From positions 248,001 to 312,000 of the forward strand of contig SCRE01000014.1 of the NCBI GenBank assembly GCA_004297935.1: 64,000 bases of DNA. Reading direction: 5' to 3'. Position numbers and translations under genes: made by a program. The notes under the pieces were generated by a model. It made no database searches and was not told the DNA's origin. It was given only the letters and a program-made list of their open reading frames with translations. The stretch is from Microbacteriaceae bacterium. GTDB taxonomy: Bacteria > Actinomycetota > Actinomycetes > Actinomycetales > Microbacteriaceae. This document shows, piece after piece, positions 27,268 to 35,458 of this stretch; the first letter of the stretch is position 1; every line of letters begins with the position of its first letter.

Positions 27268-27993
27268 TCAATTGAGCAGCGTCTGCGCCAGAAGTAGGAT
27301 GGCGCAACCTATCAGGGTCAGAAATATTGCAATTCGAAATCCGCCTTTTGCAAGCCGTGTGAAGACGAGATCACCGGCCAACCATCCGAGGGGTATTCCG
27401 AGGAGTCCGGCGGCCAGAACAAGCAAGCTATCCGTGGTGAGTTGCCCGACGATGGCAAATCCCGCGACCGCGAGGATATCCTGCGCTGCAAAACTAGCTT
27501 GGAGCGTTGCGCGGACTCTACCGGGCGTGAAGTCCATGGCCTGCAGTGTCGCGACCAGCGGGGGCCCGTTCATTCCGGTGGAGGTCAGGAAGATGCCGCC
27601 AATGAACCCGGCGCCGAGAACTGACGCTTGCCCAGCCCTGCCGGGCAGGCGGCGTAGGCTCGCCAGCGCAAAAAGGACGACGAGCACGGCAACTCCGATA
27701 CCGAGCCAGCGCTGGTCAAGCAATGCCAGGGCGGCGAGACCCAGCGGCATGCCGATCAACGCTGAAATGGTTAGGCGTCTGGTCACAGCCCATTCAACGT
27801 CTCGTCGGTAGTGCACGCTTGCACTGATTGTCAGTACGGCGCTGAGGAGGGTAACGCCTACCACCGCCGTGTGCACTCCAGCCACCAGTGCAAGCAGCGG
27901 AATAGCTACTAGAGCAAAGCCGAAACCAGTAATTGCCTGGGCAAAGGACGCCAGAATCGCTACGACGAAGGCCGCTAATGCTAAAGGAAGCAT
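27268..27993 (-). CDS. TauE/SafE-family sulfite exporter-like membrane protein
   Basis: 241 residues from ATG 27993, chosen because AGGAGG lies seven bases upstream. Hydrophobic throughout, with the repeated TauE signature in FAQAITGFGFALVAIPLL and a second half containing GGIFLTSTGMNGPPLVATL. The family exports sulfite, sulfoacetate or other organic anions. It converges with the nucleoside operon, and nothing nearby reveals its substrate. Confidence 0.85.
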   Translation of the reverse strand: MLPLALAAFVVAILASFAQAITGFGFALVAIPLLALVAGVHTAVVGVTLLSAVLTISASVHYRRDVEWAVTRRLTISALIGMPLGLAALALLDQRWLGIGVAVLVVLFALASLRRLPGRAGQASVLGAGFIGGIFLTSTGMNGPPLVATLQAMDFTPGRVRATLQASFAAQDILAVAGFAIVGQLTTDSLLVLAAGLLGIPLGWLAGDLVFTRLAKGGFRIAIFLTLIGCAILLLAQTLLN

Positions 27994-28225
27994 GCGAGTT
28001 CCTCCTGGAATCACTGTTACACCTGATGACCAAGGCTTGAGGGTCCGGTCGCCGTTGGCCTGTGTCGCGGTTATTCCTGAACCGGGGGAATCGCTGCTCT
28101 CGGGGCTCAGATCAATGTGACCTCAAGAGTGTGCCTCACGTCCAAGAGCACGCCGCACCGGGCCGCAACCGGGCCCACCAACTCAGTCCATTCGGGGTGC
28201 GACGCGTCCTGAGGCGTCTCGGGTT

Positions 28226-28567
28226 TCATGCCGCCGTTTTGTTGGCGTCGCCACCAGTTGATGGGCCGCGGTGTTGAGCATAGTGGGTTTGCTCGTATTC
28301 CTCTGGCGGAATGTTTCCGAGGGCTGAGTGGAGACGCTCGTTGTTGTACCAGTCGACCCAGTCGAGAACGATCGTCTGAACGTCCGTCTCGGCCTTCAGC
28401 GGCCCGGCGCGGATCGGTGAGTCCTTGGCTTGGCGATGGCCTCGTGTTTGAACAGGCCCATCACACTCTAGGCCGCGGCGTCGCCGACCGTGCCGATCGA
28501 CGGGGTGAGACCTTCCAACTCGAGCGTGTCCGTGTAGCGAATCGATTTGTACTGGCTCCCCGCGCCG
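28226..28567 (-). pseudogene. IS3-family transposase (OrfB) C-terminal fragment with stop and frameshift
   Basis: Read leftward, the DNA encodes IS3-type integrase C-terminal pieces: GSQYKSIRYTD, SIGTVGDAAA, an in-frame TAG at 28470-28468, MGLFKHEAI, then in another frame VLDWVDWYNNERLHSALGN. The sequence ends with a stop at 28226. The nonsense codon and shift show it is dead. Its right boundary meets an oppositely oriented transposase fragment at about 28568. Confidence 0.75.
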
Positions 28568-28897
28568 CCGTTAAACCGAATTCGGTTTCACAGCGGCAGA
28601 GGATCGCAATTTCGGAGCCGGAAGTTCCTGCGTGCCTTGGCCCGCCACCGCATGGTCGGATCGATAGGGAGAGTCGGTTCGTGCGGGGACCACGCGGCGA
28701 TGGAGAGCTTCTTCAGCCTGCTGCAGAAGAACGTCCTCAACCGGCGCTCGTGGACCACCCGAGTACAACCGCGCATCGCGATTGTCACCTGGATCGAACG
28801 GACCTACCACCGGCGACGCCGCCAGGCGGCCCTCGGCCGTTTGACGCCGGTCGAGTTCGAGGCCATTATGGACACGCCAGCCGTACTGGCTGCGTGA
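28568..28897 (+). pseudogene. Second IS3-family transposase C-terminal fragment
   Basis: Rightward frame carrying the end of a different IS3-family transposase: FHSGRGSQFRSRKFLRALAR, AAMESFFSLLQKNVLNRR, and VTWIERTYHRRRRQAALGRL. These cover the second catalytic Asp region (HSGRGSQF where HSDRGSQF is usual) and the third catalytic Glu (MESFF). The N-terminal two thirds are absent. The fragment is followed directly by the IS end at 28901-28930. Confidence 0.75.
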
Positions 28898-28900
28898 CTA

Positions 28901-28930
28901 CAACCTGTCACCTATCCGTGCAGCAGACCC
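28901..28930 (-). repeat. IS terminal sequence, left boundary of the PvcA/NagB cassette
   Basis: Read on the minus strand this begins GGGTCTGCTGCACGGATAGG and continues to GTGACA. The same 25 bases, with a single G/A difference, occur inverted at 35399-35423. It lies immediately after the plus-strand IS3 transposase fragment and five bases before the stop of the NagB-like gene, so it is that element's outer end. Confidence 0.7.
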
Positions 28931-28935
28931 ACCAT

Positions 28936-29703
28936 CTATGCCTGGCTTCCCAAAAGTGCTGCGGCATCTTCGTTCAGGTAGAGGCGTGCATGTGACTGGC
29001 GTTGTAACAGAGACGCTGGACACATCATCGTTACAGGGCCTTCTAAAAGTTCTTTGATCACGGGCGCTTTGTCAGCGTCATGTACCAGAGCAAGGACTGT
29101 CTGAGGACGAAGTAGTGCGTACATCGTGAGGGAGATTCCATATCTAGGGATGTCTTTCACCGAAGGGAATAGCCCGATCTTCGCTATTTGATTAAGTGTA
29201 ATTTCGCCCAACGCAACGACGCGAACCAGATCCTTGGTCGCAAAGTCGGCTGGTGGATCATTGAATGCAAGGTGGCCGCTATCGCCGATACCAACAACGC
29301 TTAAAACAGGATTCAGTTCCTCGACGATCTGAGAGTATCGAACAAGTTCTTCTTCCACCGGGACATGATCTCCGTGCATGGGGAGGAACGCCTTCGGCTT
29401 CACATAGTCAAGCAAATGCTTGCGCATCCTATATGCGCCGCTTTCAGGGACATCTTCAGGTACTCCCATGTAGGTATCCACATGGAGCACAGTAATTCTT
29501 GACCACTCGATGTCATCTCGATCACGGATTGCACTGAAGAATGCGTCTTGGGCGGCACCCAGCGCCATAATTATCGCAATCTCCTTTTGGGCGTGCAGAG
29601 CAGTCTTCACCGCCGCCGCGAGATCCTCAGCTGCAGTGCGACCTAGCTCTTCATCCGTAGAAGCGATCATTACGTTCAGATCGCCGTATTTTTGGTGTCT
29701 CAT
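28936..29703 (-). CDS. NagB-family (glucosamine-6-phosphate isomerase/deaminase-like) protein with altered active site
   Basis: 255 residues from ATG 29703, normal for NagB. The fold markers are present: VTVLHVDTYMGVPEDVPES matches the MDEYVG...HPES region (Asp72 of E. coli kept), and VGIGDSGHLAFNDPP matches GVGNDGHIAFNEP. In the latter, catalytic His143 is kept, but the Asp141 position is Ser and the Glu148 position is Asp. The family interconverts amino-sugar and keto-sugar phosphates or hydrolyses 6-phosphogluconolactone. Altered residues suggest a different substrate. It is the last gene of the cassette and ends next to the IS end. Confidence 0.8.
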   Translation of the reverse strand: MRHQKYGDLNVMIASTDEELGRTAAEDLAAAVKTALHAQKEIAIIMALGAAQDAFFSAIRDRDDIEWSRITVLHVDTYMGVPEDVPESGAYRMRKHLLDYVKPKAFLPMHGDHVPVEEELVRYSQIVEELNPVLSVVGIGDSGHLAFNDPPADFATKDLVRVVALGEITLNQIAKIGLFPSVKDIPRYGISLTMYALLRPQTVLALVHDADKAPVIKELLEGPVTMMCPASLLQRQSHARLYLNEDAAALLGSQA

Positions 29704-29813
29704 GCTTTCCCATCCATTCTGTTTTCGGCTCTGTACACGATTGAGTTCATCATCCTCACTGGTGCAAACTGCCAAAGAAACTAACTTTGACAATGGTTAC
29801 TTCCCTTTGACGT

Positions 29814-30566
29814 TCACTGTGATCCCCCGTTTAGAGGGCGTGGAGTTAGGAGTGGATGCCCCCACAACGTTTCAAAACTTGTGTGGACACCGAATTCCTC
29901 TTCAAGATCGATGAAGCTTTCGCGTAGAACGGATTCGAGCTGTTCGTGATCTTTGGCCTGGATCATGTCGAACTGCCTAGTATGCACGTCGATCATGTGC
30001 TCAGCGCTAACCTCACCCATATGTAGGGCACCTCGGACTGGTATGAGTTGTTGGTAAATCTTGGAAATCGCGTCCAAAAGAACCCTGTTTCCCGCTGCGT
30101 AAGCTACACGACGATGAAATAGCACATCTGCGCGCTCGACCAGCTTCGGATTTGCTATGTGCGTTTCCATATGCGTGATCGCGTTTCTGATACTGTCCAG
30201 TTCCGCGACGGTCGCTCTTTCGGCCGCAAGATGCACCACGATGGGTTCCAGAAGGCGGCGAGCTTCAATCAGCTCTTGTACCTGCCCGACCTCCTGTGCG
30301 ATGTTCTTTTTCAAGATGTTGAGCGGTGGCATAACTGACTTGATAGAGACGCCACCTCCTTGTCCTGCCTTTATGCTTAGGACCCCTGAGTCCTGTAGGA
30401 CTCGGAGCGCTTGACGTAGCGTTGGTACGGAGACTTGGAGTTGCTCTGCGATGACCTGCACGTGGGGTAACTGGTCACCGTCTCTGAGCCCATTCCGGTC
30501 TATTGCATCAAGAATTCTTTCGATAACCGTCTCAAAAGTTCTGTGAACCTCAATTGGTGTAAACAT
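29814..30566 (-). CDS. GntR-family regulator, FadR/FCD subfamily
   Basis: 250 residues from ATG 30566. The GTG at 30593 is an alternative, since neither start has a strong ribosome site. An N-terminal winged helix has the GntR pattern GDQLPHVQVIAEQLQVSVPT followed by LRQALRVLQDSGV. The C-terminal all-helical FCD domain has the metal-ligand-type ARRLLEPIVVHLAAE and FHRRVAYAAGN segments. It probably represses the cassette in response to a small acid or sugar phosphate. A palindrome within the promoter at 35301-35312 is a candidate binding site. Confidence 0.9.
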   Translation of the reverse strand: MFTPIEVHRTFETVIERILDAIDRNGLRDGDQLPHVQVIAEQLQVSVPTLRQALRVLQDSGVLSIKAGQGGGVSIKSVMPPLNILKKNIAQEVGQVQELIEARRLLEPIVVHLAAERATVAELDSIRNAITHMETHIANPKLVERADVLFHRRVAYAAGNRVLLDAISKIYQQLIPVRGALHMGEVSAEHMIDVHTRQFDMIQAKDHEQLESVLRESFIDLEEEFGVHTSFETLWGHPLLTPRPLNGGSQ

Positions 30567-30596
30567 GGTGCGGTTCCTGGCCCCTGCCTTCACCAG

Positions 30597-31472
30597 TCAG
30601 CCCTCATCTCGATAGTTCTGTGCCTGCGACAACGTCCCCAGTTCGGCCGCGTGCTCCAGAGTTGAAACTTGCACCTCTGCTCGCAAAGGTTCGCCTACAT
30701 CGATGGAGTATGACCGTAGTGCTGCGTCAAGGTAGTCGCCGGCAGCGTGCTTAATAGAGCCGTTGAGGAATATTATTTCCGGATGATAAAACCTCGACGT
30801 CAACTGCAGTACCTGGCCCAAATAGCGCGAAAAGATCCTCACGGTTGCCAGTGCGGCTTCGTCTTCTCTTTGTGCTTGGGAAAACACGTTAATTGCTTCA
30901 GCCGTCTGCCCGCTCAGCTGATGATAAATTTCCTTAATTCCACGGCCAGAAACCGTGCGGTCTAGCGATCGGTATTCTTTTAGTTCTTCCACGTAGATGA
31001 CTTGTTCTGAAATGAGCCCGGCAGCGTAGCGGCCTCGAAGCACCTCGTCGGTATAACAACCAACTCCGATTCCCGTCCCAATATTCAGCATCGCGAACGC
31101 GTCGGTGCTGCTCCCTGCGCCATACTTTGCTTCCGCAACTGTCATCGCATGTATATCGTCGTCAACGAAGACGGTGCTTCTTAGGCGGTCGCTTAGGAAC
31201 TCTAATAGTGGGAAATTGACTTCGCCACCCATCAGCCCGCTGAAGACGACCCGACCGTTGTCCAGGACGCCGTTTAGGCTCACCCCAACGGTCTCGCAGG
31301 TCGACGGCTTCACGGACAGGATTAGCGACGCAAGATCGTCGGCGAATGCTCTCGTTCCCCGTCTGAGCAGCGCCGTAGGAACAAGCCTAAGTGGCGTAAC
31401 TACCATGTCTCGATCTACTGTACAAAATTGAATTTTGGTACCGCCGATATCGACACCAAGGCTCGAGCTCAA
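30597..31472 (-). CDS. ROK-family sugar kinase-like protein without the zinc-binding motif
   Basis: 291 residues. The ATP motif LGVDIGGTKIQFCTVD and the GTGIGVGCY phosphate loop are clear, and VFVDDDIHAMTVAEAKYGAG corresponds to the usual ENDANAAALGE region with its catalytic Asp. The expected CxCGxxGCxE zinc site after the GH motif is absent; the region reads LISEQVIYVEELKEYRSLD. ROK members phosphorylate glucose, N-acetylmannosamine or related sugars, or act as regulators; with no helix-turn-helix this is a kinase by architecture. A TTG start at 31472 overlaps the PvcA-like stop. Confidence 0.82.
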   Translation of the reverse strand: MSSSLGVDIGGTKIQFCTVDRDMVVTPLRLVPTALLRRGTRAFADDLASLILSVKPSTCETVGVSLNGVLDNGRVVFSGLMGGEVNFPLLEFLSDRLRSTVFVDDDIHAMTVAEAKYGAGSSTDAFAMLNIGTGIGVGCYTDEVLRGRYAAGLISEQVIYVEELKEYRSLDRTVSGRGIKEIYHQLSGQTAEAINVFSQAQREDEAALATVRIFSRYLGQVLQLTSRFYHPEIIFLNGSIKHAAGDYLDAALRSYSIDVGEPLRAEVQVSTLEHAAELGTLSQAQNYRDEG

Positions 31473-32599
31473 TTCAGTTCTCGAAACGCTATTGGCGCAC
31501 TATCAGTGTCCTGGTCCCAGTGAAGTTCCTCAACATCGCCGTATCGGAGTCCAAAGCTACCTATATAGTTGATCTCCCAACTTCCATCCTTCCGCAGAAC
31601 TGGTACGCCATGGTAAGGCAATACGCGCGACCAGCGGTTAACTGGAATCACCGCGAGGTTCTCGGGTTTCGGTGAGACAGTCAATTTAAGGGCCCCCGGC
31701 CTGAGCTGGTCGAGGTAGCCGGTCACGTCTCGTAGAGAAAGCAGCGCCCGGTAGGCAAAGAACTGTCGATGCGCGACTTTGTTGATGTAGTCCCGCACAT
31801 AACGTATGGCATTGTCCGCTTGTCCCTGTCCTGAATCTGATTCAGCCGAGTCGTAAGCCTTTGCGAGCAGGTTTGGATCATATTCTAGAGTTGGTACGGA
31901 CGTTATTGACGCGGGGAAAGTGGTCTCGTAGGCTGCGCGCACATAACTGTCGTTTTGTTGCCACAGCTCGCGTAGTCTTTCCTGTTCATGAATCCACCTG
32001 GCCTCAAAGTTTGGAATTGTTGTCGGCATATCGTCCAAGCTGTGAAAAACTATCTGCTCGGGGTTGACACCGGAAATTTCGATGATTCCATTGATCCCGT
32101 CACGGTAGGCTTCAATCTGTTGGTGATCCACCCCTTGGCATCTACCGAGAATTCCCTCCTCTAAAATTGTGAGCCGAGCGCCCGGTGCATAGACATGCTG
32201 GATTGCATCTAGCACCATGGTGAAGCGTCGAAGCATTAGGGCCTCTCCCAAGTCTGGAGCTTTACGGAGGGTCTTTAGCGGGTTTGGAACTTTGTATGGG
32301 AAAGCCATGGCGACAAACTCAATCGGGTCACCCTTACTCGTAAATAGGTCAAGACGGTCCAACCAGTATTTCTCGTTCGTGTCTATGAACGTTGGGTCAC
32401 CGAAAAGAACCTCCGGACTCCGAAATACCGCAAGTATGCGTTCGTTGATATTCCGACCATCCCCTACTGGGAGCGATACATCGTTGACTTCCAATAGCTG
32501 AAACAGCTCATTTCGAGTCAAGTTCTTCCTCGCCTTTACATCGGGTGGAAAGAATGTGCGCGGAAGTGTCGCATTGATATAGATGAAGGGATTGGCCAC
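31469..32599 (-). CDS. PvcA/DIT1 (isocyanide synthase) family protein
   Basis: 376 residues from a GTG at 32599 with AGGAGATATT upstream. Family features are FPYKVPNPLKT and KAPDLGEALMLRRF (matching the FP-KSPN...PDLAE block), PGARLTILEEGILGRCQGVD with AYRDGI (matching PGA-I-I-DG...Y), and near the end ALKLTVSPKPENLAVIPVN and VLPYHGVPVLRKDGSWE (matching RLS-HP...K-I-L...TPWH). Known members condense an amino acid with ribulose 5-phosphate to make an isocyanide. No oxygenase partner is present. Instead it is flanked by a ROK kinase, a NagB-like protein and an amino-acid importer, an unusual setting. Function here is unknown. Confidence 0.78.
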   Translation of the reverse strand: MANPFIYINATLPRTFFPPDVKARKNLTRNELFQLLEVNDVSLPVGDGRNINERILAVFRSPEVLFGDPTFIDTNEKYWLDRLDLFTSKGDPIEFVAMAFPYKVPNPLKTLRKAPDLGEALMLRRFTMVLDAIQHVYAPGARLTILEEGILGRCQGVDHQQIEAYRDGINGIIEISGVNPEQIVFHSLDDMPTTIPNFEARWIHEQERLRELWQQNDSYVRAAYETTFPASITSVPTLEYDPNLLAKAYDSAESDSGQGQADNAIRYVRDYINKVAHRQFFAYRALLSLRDVTGYLDQLRPGALKLTVSPKPENLAVIPVNRWSRVLPYHGVPVLRKDGSWEINYIGSFGLRYGDVEELHWDQDTDSAPIAFRELN

Positions 32600-32624
32600 T
32601 GGAATATCTCCTATTCAGTTCGAA

Positions 32625-33395
32625 CTATCTAATACGGGAGAGAAACTCGATAGTTCGTGGGTTAGATGGATGACGAATAACCTGGTCTGGTGTCCCGGAC
32701 TCAACAACTTTCCCACCGTCAATAAAATGAACAGTGTCACCTACTTCTTCTGCGAACGCGATCTCGTGCGTAACAACCACCATGGTCATTCCATCAAGCA
32801 TCAGGTTGCGCATGACGGCCAAGACCTCACCGACCAACTCAGGATCTAGCGCCGAGGTTGGTTCATCGAAAAGGATCAATTTTGGACCAGCCGCGATCGC
32901 GCGAGCGATCGCCACTCGCTGTTGTTGACCCCCGGACAACTGGGCTGGAAATGACTGTGCCCGGCTAACCAGCCCGACTCGGTCTAACAGCTCCAGCCCG
33001 TGCACCTCTGCGTCCCGTGGCTTCACATGCTCGACCAGTTTCAAGCCAATCGTCACGTTGTCAAGAACAGTCATGTTAGGAAACAAGTTGAATCGTTGGA
33101 ACACCATGCCAATGCCGGCGCGGCGCATGGCGGTGGTTCGGGCTGATGCCTCGATCCACTTGTCCCCACGTTTCTCAGCCCCCACTAGATAATCGTCGAC
33201 CCAGATTTCACCGCCCTGATAGGTTTCGAGACCGTTGATACAGCGCAACAAGGTGCTCTTCCCGGATCCAGAAGGGCCGATGATGAATGTAGCCTCAGCT
33301 CGACGGACGGTGAGGTCGATCCCATTTAGAACTTGGCTATTCCCGAAAGACTTTTCAAGCTGACGCATCTCAACTACAGCCTCTGAACGAGCCAC
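32625..33395 (-). CDS. Polar amino acid ABC transporter ATP-binding protein
   Basis: 256 residues of the GlnQ/HisP family. Walker [20 protein letters not shown]-loop [13 protein letters not shown], signature [15 protein letters not shown] and Walker [17 protein letters not shown] are all intact. The GTG start directly follows the permease stop (TGAGTG), with GAGAGG upstream. It powers the importer formed with the adjacent permease and binding protein. The family carries amino acids, opines and related compounds. Confidence 0.95.
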   Translation of the reverse strand: MARSEAVVEMRQLEKSFGNSQVLNGIDLTVRRAEATFIIGPSGSGKSTLLRCINGLETYQGGEIWVDDYLVGAEKRGDKWIEASARTTAMRRAGIGMVFQRFNLFPNMTVLDNVTIGLKLVEHVKPRDAEVHGLELLDRVGLVSRAQSFPAQLSGGQQQRVAIARAIAAGPKLILFDEPTSALDPELVGEVLAVMRNLMLDGMTMVVVTHEIAFAEEVGDTVHFIDGGKVVESGTPDQVIRHPSNPRTIEFLSRIR

Positions 33396-34298
33396 TCAGA
33401 TCACCTCTCTGTCGAGCGCCGCTTGCTTGTTCTGACGACTGCGAGGCTGGCCTGTACTAAGGCTTCTCGCGAGCCTGGCCTCGAGGCGAGACTGACCAAA
33501 GCTTGCTAGGGAAACCAACACCAAGTACCAAATTGAAGCAACGATGAGCAACTCGATGACGTAGAAATTCTGAGACGAAATTGAGGTAACCGTACCCAGG
33601 ATCTCTTTAGTGCCGATCACATAAACCAACGATGTGGCCTTCAGCAGGTCAATCGCCAAGTTACCGGCCGCCGGCAGGATGACACGGATGGCCTGCGGTA
33701 GGACAATCCGTAGTAAAGCCCGATTCGGCATTAGTCCTATTGAAAGAGCAGCCTCAGTTTGCCCAATATCTACAGCAATTAGGCCACCGCGAATAATTTC
33801 ACACATAAAGGCACTGACGTTCAGCAGAAGACCAAGGATCGCGGCGGAGAGCGGCGTAATTACAGTGTTAGTGGATATTGACCATCCCGCGAAACTGAGC
33901 CTGGGTAAGAACAACCCTAAGTTGAACCAAAATATGAGCTGTACGAGCAGCGGAGTTCCCCGAAAAAACCATATATATGCAGAAGCAATTGCCCGAAGCG
34001 TGACATTCTTGGAGATCCTCATGGAGGCAAGAATCGTACCGATAACCAGCGCTCCGAAAAACGAAACCGCAGTCAGCATCAGTGTTGTGGCCACACCAAC
34101 GAGCATGACGGGCGCAAAAAAATACTCCGCAATGACGTTCCAATGGAGCGTCCCGCTCGTGAGTATAACTGTGGCGGCACCTGCCACGATAGCGATGACG
34201 ACTACGGCGGCGGAAAGAGTGAATAGGCGGGGGCCAGGCCGGCGGTGAATCCGTCGGCCCGGCCCCGTACGCTGTTGGTCTATGTCAATCACGAGCAT
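33396..34298 (-). CDS. Polar amino acid ABC transporter permease (HisM/GlnP family)
   Basis: About 300 residues from ATG 34298. A GTG at 34346 overlapping the binding-protein gene is an alternative, since neither has a clear ribosome site. Hydrophobic segments surround the HisMQ signature YIWFFRGTPLLVQLIFW and the cytoplasmic EAA loop EAALSIGLMPNRALLRIVLP. A single permease gene implies a homodimeric channel. Lies between binding-protein and ATPase genes. Confidence 0.92.
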   Translation of the reverse strand: MLVIDIDQQRTGPGRRIHRRPGPRLFTLSAAVVVIAIVAGAATVILTSGTLHWNVIAEYFFAPVMLVGVATTLMLTAVSFFGALVIGTILASMRISKNVTLRAIASAYIWFFRGTPLLVQLIFWFNLGLFLPRLSFAGWSISTNTVITPLSAAILGLLLNVSAFMCEIIRGGLIAVDIGQTEAALSIGLMPNRALLRIVLPQAIRVILPAAGNLAIDLLKATSLVYVIGTKEILGTVTSISSQNFYVIELLIVASIWYLVLVSLASFGQSRLEARLARSLSTGQPRSRQNKQAALDREVI

Positions 34299-34305
34299 GC
34301 GTGGA

Positions 34306-35247
34306 CTAGAAACTGGGCGAATTGATGAATATTTGAGGGAGACCACCTTGGTTTAGTTTCCATTTGTGCATGATCTTTTCGTACGATCCATCCTTGACCA
34401 TCGCCTGCATCGATCCTGCAAGTGCTGTCATTAGCCCAGCTTGCTTCTTGTCGAATACAATGCCCTGCTTGGCCGGAAGGAATGGGGCGACTGGGGCCAG
34501 TTCAAGCTTCGTTTGGATCCCCTCGGTCGCAGTGCTGAATAGATAGTTAGAGACACCAAAGGTGTCCAGCGTAGCGTCCGCTTGGCCACTCGCCACCGCA
34601 ACCTTGGGAGCAGTTTGATCTGGCGTTTCACTCACAGTCATTGGAGTTGTGCACTTCTTGTTCAGATCAGCAAGGAAGGCCGTGAATAGAGTGCCTGTAA
34701 TGATCGAAACCTTCTTGCCACAAAGATCATTGAGCGTTTTGATGTTGAGAGGGTTTCCTTTGGGAACGATGACACCCGATGCCTCTTTCGAATACGCAAT
34801 GAAGTTAACGAGCTCCTCGCGAGCTTTCGTATCGGCCATGGCTGACAGGTAGAAGTCGTACCTGCCCGCTTGGACTCCAGGTATTCCAGCCGGAAATTGA
34901 ACGACGCTCCAGTTGACTTTCAGACCGAGCCGCGACGCAACTTCATTCATGATGTCGACGTCAGCACCAGTTGGCTTGTTTGTTTGTGCATCAACGAAGG
35001 ACCACGGCGCGTTGCCATCAGTCGTTGCAGCACTCAGTGTGCCTTGGTCCTTAACCGAGTTCGGCAAATACTTCACATCGCTTGGTACAATCTTTGCATT
35101 AGCACCCGGCGCATAGGATGGTGCGGTTGGCGCTTGGCTTCCGGTCTTCTCGGGCGTGGTCCCGGCAGCACTACAACTCACAAGCATCGTTATAGTTGCA
35201 ATCCCAGCGACAGTAACTGCCAACTTTCGCATGTAGTTTTGCTTCAT
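34306..35247 (-). CDS. Polar amino acid-type ABC transporter substrate-binding lipoprotein
   Basis: 313 residues with a signal peptide and lipobox LVSC (Cys25), then the SBP family 3 fold: GADVDIMNEVASRLGLK, VQFPAGIPGVQAGRYDFYLS and AVASGQADATLDTFGVSNYL. GGAGG lies six bases before the ATG. Family 3 proteins bind amino acids, opines and other small amine-bearing acids. As the first gene of the cassette operon it defines what the system imports; the ligand is unknown. Confidence 0.93.
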   Translation of the reverse strand: MKQNYMRKLAVTVAGIATITMLVSCSAAGTTPEKTGSQAPTAPSYAPGANAKIVPSDVKYLPNSVKDQGTLSAATTDGNAPWSFVDAQTNKPTGADVDIMNEVASRLGLKVNWSVVQFPAGIPGVQAGRYDFYLSAMADTKAREELVNFIAYSKEASGVIVPKGNPLNIKTLNDLCGKKVSIITGTLFTAFLADLNKKCTTPMTVSETPDQTAPKVAVASGQADATLDTFGVSNYLFSTATEGIQTKLELAPVAPFLPAKQGIVFDKKQAGLMTALAGSMQAMVKDGSYEKIMHKWKLNQGGLPQIFINSPSF

Positions 35248-35285
35248 TGCTATCCTCCATCGGGCTTATAGTGACCTGGAGTTGA

Positions 35286-35315
35286 ATAGTAAATCAGCTT
35301 CTATTTGAATAGCAA
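35286..35315 (-). promoter_or_regulatory. Predicted promoter with palindromic operator for the cassette operon
   Basis: On the minus strand TTGCTA (35315-35310) and TACTAT (35291-35286) are separated by 18 bases. The palindrome CTATT-TG-AATAG at 35301-35312 lies inside the promoter. Related half sites TTGAATAG (35282-35289) and CTATTGAA (35332-35339) flank it. Repression by the cassette GntR regulator is inferred. Confidence 0.6.
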
Positions 35316-35398
35316 GTATTTTTTTAATACACTATTGAAGTGTTGTTACTTCGTGATAATGATGGAGAATATAGAGCAACTGCGAGTCGGTACCAGAA

Positions 35399-35428
35399 GG
35401 GTCTGCTGCACAGATAGGTGACATCTGA
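35399..35428 (+). repeat. IS terminal sequence, right boundary of the PvcA/NagB cassette
   Basis: Begins GGGTCTGCTGCACAGATAGG and continues GTGACA; it is the inverted copy of the sequence at 28901-28930, with one mismatch over 25 bases. No transposase of that element survives to the right; the sequence runs into a broken coiled-coil gene. Confidence 0.7.
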
Positions 35429-35458
35429 TCACTCAGGAATTCGAGGACGAGTTGTGCC

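Noticed and set aside
31469-32599. PvcA-like protein as an ordinary isocyanide antibiotic/metallophore locus
   Set aside because: No Fe/2OG oxygenase, NRPS or export gene is adjacent; an importer and sugar enzymes are, so the standard assignment is not supported.
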